From NCBI RefSeq assembly GCF_014489635.1, contig NZ_CP060828.1, positions 8,482,001 through 8,546,000 on the forward strand: DNA of 64,000 nucleotides, written 5' to 3'. The stretch is from Streptomyces roseirectus (GTDB lineage: Bacteria; Actinomycetota; Actinomycetes; Streptomycetales; Streptomycetaceae). The position numbers were made by a program, and so were the translations under genes. Below are positions 8,522-16,167 of this stretch, one piece after another (position 1 is the first letter of the stretch; every line of letters begins with the position of its first letter). The notes beneath the pieces were generated by a model. The model was given only the letters and a program-made list of their open reading frames with translations. It did not search any database and was not told where the DNA came from.

Positions 8522-10513
8522 TCAGCGGGCTCCCAATACGTGGTGGGCGGCGGCGAGACGATCGGCCTCGGCGCGCTCGGTGCGGTCGCCCGAGACGTCG
8601 TCCGCCCAGGTCAGCAAGGTGTGCAAGGGGGCGTCGGCGGTGTCCGTGACGATCCTCGGGGTGCCCAGGGCGACCTCGCCGCTCGTGCCGTCGACGGTGA
8701 CGAGGGTGCCCTCGGCGAGGTCCAGCCCCGCGGCGCCGACGACCGCCGGCCGGCCCAGCGCGCGGGCGACGACCGCCGCGTGGCTCGCCGGGCCACCGCG
8801 CTCGGTGACGATCCCGACGGCCGCCGCGATACCCCGCATGTCGTGCGGCGAGGTCTCCGGGCGGACCAGGACGACCGGGCTGTCCCGCGCCATCCGCACC
8901 GCCGCCTCCGCCGACACCGCGACACGGCCCACCGCGACACCGGGGCAGGCACCCAGACCCCGGGCCACGATCCGCGCCGGACCGGCGATCCGGGGGGTGC
9001 GGACGTGCGCGAGGTGACCCGGCGCGACCCTCAACAGCGCCTCCTCACGCCGGATCACGCCCGCCTCGGCGAGCTCCACGGCCGTGCGGACCGCCGCCGC
9101 GTTCTCGAACCGGCCCGGCCTGACCTGGAGCAGCCACAACTCGCCGGACTCGTAGGTGAACTCGGTGTAGCAGACGTCGCGGTAACAGCCCTCGATCCGA
9201 CGCAGCGCCCCGGTCAGCTCCGCCCACAACGCCGGTTCCCGCACGGCGAGTTCGGCCAGCGGACGGGTCGCCCTCGCGCCCGAGACCACGTCCTCGCCCT
9301 GCGCGTGGAACAACACCTCGCCGTACGGCGTGTCCTCGCCGGTCGTCGGATCCCGGCTGAAGGCGACCCCGGTGCCGCTGCGGGCGTCACGGTTGCCGAA
9401 CACCATGGCCTGCACGACGACGGCGGTGCCGAGGCCGTGGGGGATCGCGTGGATCGTCCGGTAGGTGTGGGCGCGGGGCGAACGCCAGGAGCCGAAGACC
9501 GCCGCGAGGGCGAGGGCGAGCTGGTCGGGGGCGTGATCGGGGACGACGGGGGCGCCGGAGGGCGGAGTGGCCGCGGCGGGGGAGTGGTCGGCGGACGACG
9601 CGGGTTCGGCGGGCGGTTCGGGGCGAAGCGGCACAGCATGACGGCGCGCCGCCCCCAGAAGCCCCGCCTCCGGCGCCCCGTCCTGAAGCGGGCGCACCTC
9701 CGGCGCCCGCGCTTGAAGCGGCCCGGTCTCCAGCGGCCCGGTCTCCAGCGGCCCTGCTTGAAGCGGCCTGGTCTGAAGCGGGTGCGCCTGGACCGGCACT
9801 GCTCCCGGTGCCCCTGCTTCCGGCGCTCGCGCTTGAAGCGGCCCCGTCTTGAGAGCCCTTGCCTCCGGTGTCTCTGCCTCCGGTGTCTCTGCTTCCGGCG
9901 CTCGCGCTTGAAGCTGCCCCGTCTTGAGAGCCCTTGCCTCCGGTGCCTCTGCCTCCGGTGTCTCTGCCTCCGGCGCCCCCGCTTCCGGCGACCGCGCTTG
10001 AGGCAGCCCCGCCTCCAGACCCCTCGCCTCCAGACCCCTCGCCTCCAGAGCCCCCGCCTCCGGCGCCCCGGCCTCCGGTGACCCCGCCCCCGCCCTCGCG
10101 AAGCTCCTCAGGAACCGTTCCCGGCAGTCCCGGGCGAACGCCTCGTCGCCGGTCTCGGCGGCCAGCGCGGCCGTCGCGGCTCGCGTGAGGCCGAGGCCGA
10201 GGACCGTGTCCATCATTCCCGGCATCGATACGCCCGCGCCGGAGCGGACGGAGACCGCGAGGGGGCGGCCGGGGCCGCCGAAGGCGCGGCCGGTGGCGTG
10301 TTCGAGGCCGGCGATGCCCAGGGCCAGCTCCTCGCGCAGCCCGTCGGGGAGACGGCCCGTGTCGAGGAACGCGCGGCACGCGTCCGCCGTCACGACGAAC
10401 GCGGGCGGCACCCGCAGACCGAGCCGGTGCAGCAGGGCGAGGCCGAGCGCCTTGCCGCCCAACTCCTCGCGGGGGCCGTCGAGTTCGGCCGTGACCGGCC
10501 TGACCCACCTCAT
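8522..10513 (-). CDS. PPDK-like ATP-grasp/phosphohistidine protein with inserted repeat array
   Basis: 663 residues. Residues 1-142 are the N-terminal part of a pyruvate phosphate dikinase/PEP-synthase ATP-grasp domain (GGKALGLALL, SVRSGAGVSMPGMMDTV). Residues about 143-288 are a run of five-residue repeats. From about 325 the ATP-grasp domain resumes (SGTGVAFSRDPTTGE, LWLLQVRPGRF), followed by the phosphohistidine domain with catalytic His in GGPASHAAVVARALG. The C-terminal PEP/pyruvate-binding barrel of true PPDK is absent. Normal PPDK interconverts pyruvate and PEP; without the barrel this protein may phosphorylate another partner (inference). The start overlaps the upstream gene by 4 bases. 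Confidence 0.88.
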   Translation of the reverse strand: MRWVRPVTAELDGPREELGGKALGLALLHRLGLRVPPAFVVTADACRAFLDTGRLPDGLREELALGIAGLEHATGRAFGGPGRPLAVSVRSGAGVSMPGMMDTVLGLGLTRAATAALAAETGDEAFARDCRERFLRSFARAGAGSPEAGAPEAGALEARGLEARGLEAGLPQARSPEAGAPEAETPEAEAPEARALKTGQLQARAPEAETPEAETPEARALKTGPLQARAPEAGAPGAVPVQAHPLQTRPLQAGPLETGPLETGPLQARAPEVRPLQDGAPEAGLLGAARRHAVPLRPEPPAEPASSADHSPAAATPPSGAPVVPDHAPDQLALALAAVFGSWRSPRAHTYRTIHAIPHGLGTAVVVQAMVFGNRDARSGTGVAFSRDPTTGEDTPYGEVLFHAQGEDVVSGARATRPLAELAVREPALWAELTGALRRIEGCYRDVCYTEFTYESGELWLLQVRPGRFENAAAVRTAVELAEAGVIRREEALLRVAPGHLAHVRTPRIAGPARIVARGLGACPGVAVGRVAVSAEAAVRMARDSPVVLVRPETSPHDMRGIAAAVGIVTERGGPASHAAVVARALGRPAVVGAAGLDLAEGTLVTVDGTSGEVALGTPRIVTDTADAPLHTLLTWADDVSGDRTERAEADRLAAAHHVLGAR
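9650..10087 (-). repeat. 15-bp coding minisatellite inside the PPDK-like gene
   Basis: A tandem array of degenerate 15-base units that encode five-residue repeats such as GPLQA, RAPEA, ETPEA, RALKT and GPLET. A higher-order 75-base unit (5 x 15) is duplicated with first copy at 9817 and second at 9892. All units are multiples of three, so the reading frame is kept. Confidence 0.9.
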
Positions 10514-11097
10514 CGCGGGAGCCCGAGCGTGACGAGCAGGTCCTCGTGCAGCTCCGCCCAGATCGTGTGGTACGAACCGACGCCGTCCGTCACGAACTCC
10601 CGTTCACCGGCGACGGCCCGGTCCAGGGCGCCGGTCAGCCGGACCCGGTAGCGGCCGAACCGGGGGAGTACGGCGGCGAGTTGGTCACCCACGGACGCGA
10701 ACCGCCGGTCCAGGTCGGCGAATCCGTCCAGGACACGGGCGTCGTAACCGGCGTCGGTGTGGTCGTTGACGGCCGACCGGCCGCCCACCGGGCGCAGTTG
10801 CCACGCCGTGCACAGGTCGAGCAGTTCGGGGTTGAGCGTCAGGAACCGGTCGAACCCCGCCCGCAACGCCTCCCGCGCGCCGGTCGAGTCGAGTTCGGCG
10901 GTGACGCGGCGGACGTTCTCGGCGCGCCCGGCGTCCGTGAGGCTCCAGGCGTCGTACGCGCGGGTCACGTACCCGTCGACGCCGAGATCGATGAGCGCGG
11001 ACTCGACGTCGGGTTCGGTGAGGCCCGTGAACGCGCCGATCCGGGCTGGGCTCGCGGCGCCGGAACAGCGCAGGGCGTGCAGGACGGGGAGGGTCAT
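10510..11097 (-). CDS. wHTH-type regulatory protein next to PPDK
   Basis: 195 residues. The N-terminus looks like a winged helix (LPVLHALRCSGAASPARIGAFTGLTEPDVESAL, then a wing with DGYVTRAYDAWSLTDAG); the rest is helical with no catalytic motif. I choose the ATG at 11097, preceded by GGAGG with a 6-base spacer, over the upstream start at 11148. Its stop overlaps the PPDK-like start by 4 bases (ATGA), so it is the promoter-proximal gene of the operon with PPDK and phosphatase. A regulatory or assembly role is inferred. Confidence 0.75.
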   Translation of the reverse strand: MTLPVLHALRCSGAASPARIGAFTGLTEPDVESALIDLGVDGYVTRAYDAWSLTDAGRAENVRRVTAELDSTGAREALRAGFDRFLTLNPELLDLCTAWQLRPVGGRSAVNDHTDAGYDARVLDGFADLDRRFASVGDQLAAVLPRFGRYRVRLTGALDRAVAGEREFVTDGVGSYHTIWAELHEDLLVTLGLPR

Positions 11098-11134
11098 GAC
11101 CGGCCTCCGGCAATCTGGATGTTCGATGTTTTCG

Positions 11135-11149
11135 GATGACGTCGTCATC
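11135..11149. promoter_or_regulatory. Palindrome in divergent promoter region
   Basis: GATGACG-T-CGTCATC, a perfect 7-bp inverted repeat with one central base. It lies in the 98-base gap between the wHTH/PPDK operon (minus) and the TetR gene at 11196 (plus). A plausible operator for either regulator. Confidence 0.5.
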
Positions 11150-11195
11150 TGGATGGCGTCGGTATCATGGCACAGCCGGAACGTAAGGGGACACC

Positions 11196-12251
11196 ATGGC
11201 CAGACTCACCCGTGCCGAGCAGCAGGAACGGACCCGTGCCGCCGTACTCGTCGCCGCCCGCGCCGAGTTCACCGAGCACGGGTACGCCGAGGCCAAGGTC
11301 GACCGCATCGCCGACCGCGCCGACCTCACGCGCGGCGCCGTCTACTCCAACTTCACGGGCAAGCGCGCGCTGTACCTGGCGGTGCTGGCGGACGACGCGG
11401 AGCGCGCGCGGCAAGCCGCTCGGCTGCCGTTGGAGTCACCGTCGTCCACCGGTCAGGCGCTCGCCGCGTTCGCCCGCGTCTGGCTGGAGCGTCTGCCTCT
11501 CGCCGGCGACACCCCCGGCAGCGGCCACCTCCAGCTCCGCTCCCTGTCCGGCGTCGCCGACACGGCGCCGACCCGCAAGGCGCTGGCCGAACTCCTGCGC
11601 GTGGAAGCGCGGTTGCTCGCACTCGCCCTGGACCCGCAGCGCCCGCCGGTCCGCGTCGCCGACCTCGCGCTGACCCTCCTGCACGGCGCGGCGAGCCTCG
11701 CGGAGAACGCGCCGGGCGCCGGGGACCCCTTCGACCTGGCGCTCGCGGCACAGCACCTGGCCGAACTGCCGTGGGGGGACGACGAACCGCCGCCGCACCT
11801 GGCGTTCACCGAGCCCGCCAAGCAGGTGCGCGAACCCTGGGCACCCCCGGCCGGCCTGCGCGACGAACTGACCGGCCGGCCGGTCGACCTCACCGCCGAC
11901 GGGGTGGTCGTCGTACTGGGGGCGGGGCGCCTCAGCGCGGTGCGGGAGGCGGCGGGGGCCGGGGCGACGTTCGTCGTGGTCACCGCCGACCCGGCGGAGA
12001 CGGGCCGACTGGTCCGCCTACGCCTCACCGACCTCGCGTCCTGCCTGCGCCGGGTGTTCCCCGAGGCCCGCCTCCCACAGGTACGCATCGCGCTGGACGA
12101 CCAGGGCGCGATCGCCCAGACCCTGGGAGGCGGGGCCGCCGACGACGCCACCGAGGTCGCCGTCCGCGTCCGGAGCGGTCGGATCACGGCGCGAGCGGAG
12201 GGCCACGGCGCGGGCCACGCGGTGAGCGAGGGGGACGCGTCGCCGGGGTGA
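11196..12251 (+). CDS. TetR-family regulator with C-terminal thioredoxin-like extension
   Basis: 351 residues, much longer than the usual 190-220. Residues 1-60 are a TetR helix-turn-helix (RTRAAVLVAARAEFTEHGYA, DRADLTRGAVYSNF); 61-200 look like the helical ligand domain. Residues about 220-340 form an extra alternating beta/alpha segment (VVVVLGAGR, ATFVVVTADP, QVRIALDDQGAIAQTLG, EVAVRVRSGRITARAEG) that resembles an AhpC/TSA-type thioredoxin fold but lacks a CxxC or peroxidatic Cys. AGGGG before the ATG supports the start. It is divergent from the wHTH/PPDK operon. Redox or ligand sensing by the extension is inference. Confidence 0.82.
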   Translation: MARLTRAEQQERTRAAVLVAARAEFTEHGYAEAKVDRIADRADLTRGAVYSNFTGKRALYLAVLADDAERARQAARLPLESPSSTGQALAAFARVWLERLPLAGDTPGSGHLQLRSLSGVADTAPTRKALAELLRVEARLLALALDPQRPPVRVADLALTLLHGAASLAENAPGAGDPFDLALAAQHLAELPWGDDEPPPHLAFTEPAKQVREPWAPPAGLRDELTGRPVDLTADGVVVVLGAGRLSAVREAAGAGATFVVVTADPAETGRLVRLRLTDLASCLRRVFPEARLPQVRIALDDQGAIAQTLGGGAADDATEVAVRVRSGRITARAEGHGAGHAVSEGDASPG

Positions 12252-13436
12252 TCAGAGCGGCGCGCTCATCCACACCTCGTACCCGCCGTCCTTCGTGGGC
12301 CCCGCCTCGAACGTGCCGCCCAGCAGCTCCGCCCGCTCGCCGAGGCCGATCAGCCCCTGCCCCGACCCCGGCAGCGGCAGGGCGCCGCGGGTCGCGGGCG
12401 TGTTGGTCACCGTCACCCCGAACGCCGACGCGTCGTACCACAGCCGGACGGTCGCGCGGGCGCCGGGCGCGTGCTTGCGGACGTTCGTCAGGGCCTCCTG
12501 GACGGTCCGGTACACCGCCCGCTGGGCCGTTGTACTGACCTGCCCCGGCAACTCGCCGACCAGCTCGGTCTCGATGCCGCTGGAGGAGACGAGCCGCTGG
12601 AGGTCGGTGAGCGTGGGCTGCGGGGTCAGCTCGGTCGAGTGCCCGCCGGAGGCCCGCAGCAGCGTCACCATGTGCCGGAGTTCGTCGAGCGTGTCGACGC
12701 TGAGCGTCCGGATCGCCCGGACGCCCTCCTTGAACTCGGGGTCCTTCGCGGCGACCTGGAGCGCACCGGCCTGGACGGCGATGAGGCTGACCTGGTGGGA
12801 GACCACGTCGTGCATCTCGCGGGCGAGCTGCGCCCGCTCCCGCGCGAGGACGGCCTGCGAGTGCAGCAGCCGCTCGTGCTCGCGGGCCTCCTCGATCTCG
12901 ACGAGCCGCCGGGCGAGGTCACGCCGGGCCTGGAGGAGCTGGCCGAGGAGGACGGGCGCGGCGGCGGCCCCGAGCATGTAGAGGAACGTGACGACGGTCC
13001 ACGCACGGCCCGGCGAGTCCCCGTCCAGCGGCCAGGGCGTGACGGACGCGAGGGCGAACAGCCCCGCGCACACGGACAGCAGCCACCGGTCACGGGACCG
13101 TTCGGCCAGCGTGAACAGCGCGGCGAACGGCGCGACCACCATCTCCTGCATGAGTGTCGCCGGGAGCGTCAGCAGGAACACCACGAGCGGGAACCGGCGC
13201 CGCAGCGGCAGCGCCGCACAGGCGATCACGGCGGTCACCTTCGCCGTGAGGCTCATGTCCCACTGGTTGATCAGGAAGTCCGCGAGCGCCACGAGGACGA
13301 TCACGGCGTCCAGCACGGGCTCCGGCACCCGCGACCACTTCCCACCGGCCTCCGCAGGGACGGCCGCCCCCTGCGAGGCACCGGCCTCCTCCGAAGCGCC
13401 CTCCTTCACAGCGCCCTCCGGCGCACGCCGCCTCAC
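12252..13436 (-). CDS. Sensor histidine kinase (NarL/DesK-type)
   Basis: 394-residue membrane kinase. About five transmembrane segments lie between residues 41 and 170, followed by a coiled linker, the HisKA_3 box LAREMHDVVSHQ with phospho-acceptor His209, and a C-terminal HATPase (GSGQGLIGLGERAELLGG). The start is the GTG at 13436, which overlaps the stop codon of the response regulator (GTGA); the frame is open further upstream, but that part only shadows the regulator gene. Signal unknown. Confidence 0.93.
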   Translation of the reverse strand: MRRRAPEGAVKEGASEEAGASQGAAVPAEAGGKWSRVPEPVLDAVIVLVALADFLINQWDMSLTAKVTAVIACAALPLRRRFPLVVFLLTLPATLMQEMVVAPFAALFTLAERSRDRWLLSVCAGLFALASVTPWPLDGDSPGRAWTVVTFLYMLGAAAAPVLLGQLLQARRDLARRLVEIEEAREHERLLHSQAVLARERAQLAREMHDVVSHQVSLIAVQAGALQVAAKDPEFKEGVRAIRTLSVDTLDELRHMVTLLRASGGHSTELTPQPTLTDLQRLVSSSGIETELVGELPGQVSTTAQRAVYRTVQEALTNVRKHAPGARATVRLWYDASAFGVTVTNTPATRGALPLPGSGQGLIGLGERAELLGGTFEAGPTKDGGYEVWMSAPL

Positions 13437-14098
13437 TGCCCCGGCTCCCCGCCGCGTACCTCCAGCAGCCCCGCACGCTGAGCCAGCAGCGCGGCCTGCA
13501 CGCGGCTGCTCACGCGCAGCTTCGTGAGGATCGCGCTCACGTGGTCCTTCACCGTCCCCGCGCTCAGATGGATCCGCGCCCCGATCTCCGCGTTGGACAG
13601 CCCCTCCGCGACCAGGACGAGCACGTCGCGCTCGCGTTCGCTGAGCCGTCCGACGCGGCCCGCCTCCTCGTCGTCGCAGGCCGGTCCGGGGCGCCCGCGC
13701 CACACCGCGTGCGACGCCTTCGGCGACATCACCACGCCGCCCGCCGCGAGCGTGCGCACCAGCTGGGCGAGCTGGTCGGGCTCGGTGTCCTTGAGGAGGA
13801 AACCGGCGGCGCCGGACTTGAGGGCGGTGACGACGTATTCGTCCGCGTCGAACGTCGTCAGCATCGCCACGACCGGCGGTTCGGGCAGCGCGCGGACCTG
13901 GCCGAGGACGGTGAGGCCGTCGACGTCCGGCATCCGGATGTCCAGCAGCACCACGTCGGGCCGCTCGCGGCGGACCGCGTCCAGGGCCTCGCCGCCGGTC
14001 GCCGTCGCCACGACCTCGATGTCGTCGGCCGCGCTCAGGATGAGCCGGAAGCCCGACCGCACCAGGGCCTCGTCGTCCACCACCATGACACGGATCAC
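13433..14098 (-). CDS. NarL/LuxR-family response regulator
   Basis: 221 residues. Receiver domain with acidic pair VVDDE, phosphorylation site Asp53 (VVLLDIRMP), switch Thr and the Lys in GFLLKD; C-terminal LuxR helix-turn-helix (LSERERDVLVLVAEGLSNAEIG, HLSAGTVKDHVSAIL). Start is GTG at 14098, preceded by AGGA. It forms an operon with the downstream kinase through a GTGA overlap. No neighbouring target genes are evident. Confidence 0.94.
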   Translation of the reverse strand: MIRVMVVDDEALVRSGFRLILSAADDIEVVATATGGEALDAVRRERPDVVLLDIRMPDVDGLTVLGQVRALPEPPVVAMLTTFDADEYVVTALKSGAAGFLLKDTEPDQLAQLVRTLAAGGVVMSPKASHAVWRGRPGPACDDEEAGRVGRLSERERDVLVLVAEGLSNAEIGARIHLSAGTVKDHVSAILTKLRVSSRVQAALLAQRAGLLEVRGGEPGQ

Positions 14099-14311
14099 GT
14101 GCGTCCTGCCTCGTCGTTCTGATCGTCGCCGATCGTCTGGGTCGCTGGGTCGTCTGAGTTGTCCCATCCGACCGTAGAGTGCGAAACGCCTCGTGGGAGA
14201 GGGTACGGGGCGCAGTCCCGCCGGTCGGGGGGCGCGGTCCAGCCGTCCGGGGGGTGAGGGCCGGACGGGTGCCGGATACTGCGGCGGGGGCGGGCCCAAG
14301 AGCCTGGATCC

Positions 14312-14614
14312 ATGACCCCGACCCCAGCCCCCGCGACGCTCACGGCGCCCTCCTGGGCCAGTGAACGCCCCTCGGCCGGACGGCTGATCGACGTGGACCT
14401 CACGCGCGGTCCCGCCGTGACCGGTGCCGCGCCGGCCGTCCTCGGGTACGGCGGCTCGGCGGCGTCGGCGTGGTGGCCGGACACCTGGGGCGTCCCGAGC
14501 GGCGACACCCCGTACGTGCCGCTGGTCCTGACCGGCTGCCTCGCCGCCGTCGACGCCTCCCCCCGCTTCCACCGCCTCGGCAAGGCGAACAAGCCCGCCG
14601 CACTCGTCCGCTGA
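14312..14614 (+). CDS. Small hypothetical protein
   Basis: 100 residues, unrecognised. Its third codon positions are about 90% G or C, which supports real coding. No clear transmembrane helix, cysteine motif or enzyme motif is seen; a single Cys lies in LVLTGCLAAVDAS. It ends 23 bases before the solute-binding protein gene and is likely co-transcribed with it. Confidence 0.6.
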   Translation: MTPTPAPATLTAPSWASERPSAGRLIDVDLTRGPAVTGAAPAVLGYGGSAASAWWPDTWGVPSGDTPYVPLVLTGCLAAVDASPRFHRLGKANKPAALVR

Positions 14615-14637
14615 CCCGCAGATCCGGAGCCCCCCCC

Positions 14638-15765
14638 ATGCTGCTCAACCCGCTCAAGAGGCCCACCCGTGTCCCGGAGCCGACCCCGCTGCGCGGCACC
14701 CTGGTCATCGCGACCCTCGCGACCAGCGTGGCCGCCGTCGGTCTTGCCGTCGGCGCGGCCACCCGCTCCGACGCCGGACACCCGGTGGAGGAGACGCGGT
14801 CCCTGGACCAGCTCTACACCGACGCGCGGGCCGAGGGCGGCACGCTCGTCGTCTACGCGGGCGGCGACCGGAAGGAGCAGGAGGACGACACCGTCCGGGC
14901 CTTCGAGAAGCGCTTCCCCGGCATCCGCCTCCGGATGGTCGTCGACCGCAGCGAGTACCAGGGCGCCCGCGTCGACCGGCAGCTCGCCACCCACACGCTC
15001 GTCCCCGACGTCGTCCGGCTCCAGACCCTCCAGGACTTCGACCGCTGGAAGCGGCAGGGCGTCCTGCTGCCCTACAAGCCCGCCGGGTTCGCTGAGGTGC
15101 ACCCCAAGTTCAAGGACCCGGACGGGAGTTGGATCGTGACCGACGTCCTCGCGTCCGGCGCCGCCTACAACAAGCGTGCCGTGGGCCGCGAAGTCCCCGG
15201 CAGCGTGCGGGAGTTGGCTGGTCCCAGCTGGAAGGGCAGGATCGCCTCCGCCTACCCCAACGATGACGACGTGACCCTGTTCCTCTACAGCCGGTACGTG
15301 AAGGCGTACGGCTGGCCCTGGCTCCAAGGCATCGCCCGCAACACGGAGTTCCTGCGCGGCTTCGACACGGCCGGCGGGGAGAAGGCCGTCGAGCTCGGCG
15401 GGCGGGTCACCCCCGGCGCCGAGGGCAGCATGCTGCCGGACACCGGGGACCCGTTCGTCGCGTGGGGGCAGCGCGAGGCCATCCTCAAGGGCGCCCGCCA
15501 CCCCGCAGCCGCCCGGCTCTTCCTCAACTGGCAGCTCTCCACGGAACGCCAGAACCGCAACGCCTGGTCCGTGCGCACCGACGTCGCCCCGCCGAAGGGA
15601 CTGAAGCCGGTCTGGGAATACACGAACGCCAACCTCGACGCGTTCCCCGCCTTCATGGCCGACCGCGCCGCCGCCGAACGCTTCCGGCAGCAAGTCACCC
15701 TCTCCGTCGGGGAAGTCCAGGGCGCCCCCGCCTCCGGCGTGCTCGGCATCCACCCCGGCCGCTGA
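14638..15765 (+). CDS. ABC-type extracellular solute-binding protein (orphan)
   Basis: 375 residues. Residues 19-41 are one hydrophobic helix that could be a signal anchor; no lipobox Cys is seen. The mature part fits a type-2 periplasmic-binding fold of the iron/Fbp-like class (GGTLVVYAGGDRKEQED, FEKRFPGIRLRMV, RLFLNWQLSTE). ATG at 14638 follows GGAG. No permease or ATPase gene lies nearby, so it either serves a distant transporter or senses a ligand. It follows the 100-residue protein gene after 23 bases. Confidence 0.87.
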   Translation: MLLNPLKRPTRVPEPTPLRGTLVIATLATSVAAVGLAVGAATRSDAGHPVEETRSLDQLYTDARAEGGTLVVYAGGDRKEQEDDTVRAFEKRFPGIRLRMVVDRSEYQGARVDRQLATHTLVPDVVRLQTLQDFDRWKRQGVLLPYKPAGFAEVHPKFKDPDGSWIVTDVLASGAAYNKRAVGREVPGSVRELAGPSWKGRIASAYPNDDDVTLFLYSRYVKAYGWPWLQGIARNTEFLRGFDTAGGEKAVELGGRVTPGAEGSMLPDTGDPFVAWGQREAILKGARHPAAARLFLNWQLSTERQNRNAWSVRTDVAPPKGLKPVWEYTNANLDAFPAFMADRAAAERFRQQVTLSVGEVQGAPASGVLGIHPGR

Positions 15766-16167
15766 CCATTCGTCCGAATCGCTTGTACCGATATCCCGCC
15801 CCGAACTCCGCGATGTGCGCGGTGAATATGCCGAACCCGGCATCAAGGGCGGATATCCAGCACCGGACTTCCGCCCCCCGAAAGGAACCGGGCCCGATTC
15901 GGGCGGTGTGCACGGGATGTGCGCATCGCCCGATCGCCTTGCACGGAACCGCAGTTCAGAGCCGGACTCACAAAACCCTTACCAATCGGCGAGATCCCTT
16001 GTTCCACCTCCTCGGCCTGTGCAAAAGTGTGCCTGTCGACGCGCCGACACGTTCTCCACGTACGCGCGAAGCCCTCTCCCGTCCTCCCTCACGCTTCACA
16101 AGAGCTGCCGTCGGCGGACAACGCGAGACGGCCGGTTCCGTGTGTCTCCCCCGGGAGGAATCCAGCT
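15766..16167. other. 402-base non-coding region upstream of the sigma/lectin gene
   Basis: Lower G+C than its surroundings and no convincing gene. An open frame across it lacks coding bias. It probably carries the promoter of the 16168 gene; near-complementary stretches around 15788 and 15846 (GATATCCCGCCC versus GGGCGGATATC) are not perfect and I do not call them a structure. Confidence 0.5.

Noticed and set aside
8513..10081. Long plus-strand open frame with Arg/Leu/Pro pentapeptide repeats opposite the PPDK-like gene
   Set aside because: It is the antisense shadow of the repeat array; the minus frame has PPDK motifs on both sides of it.
15788..15856. Possible inverted repeat GATATCCCGCCC / GGGCGGATATC
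   Set aside because: One base is missing in one arm and the loop is about 45 bases; likely chance.
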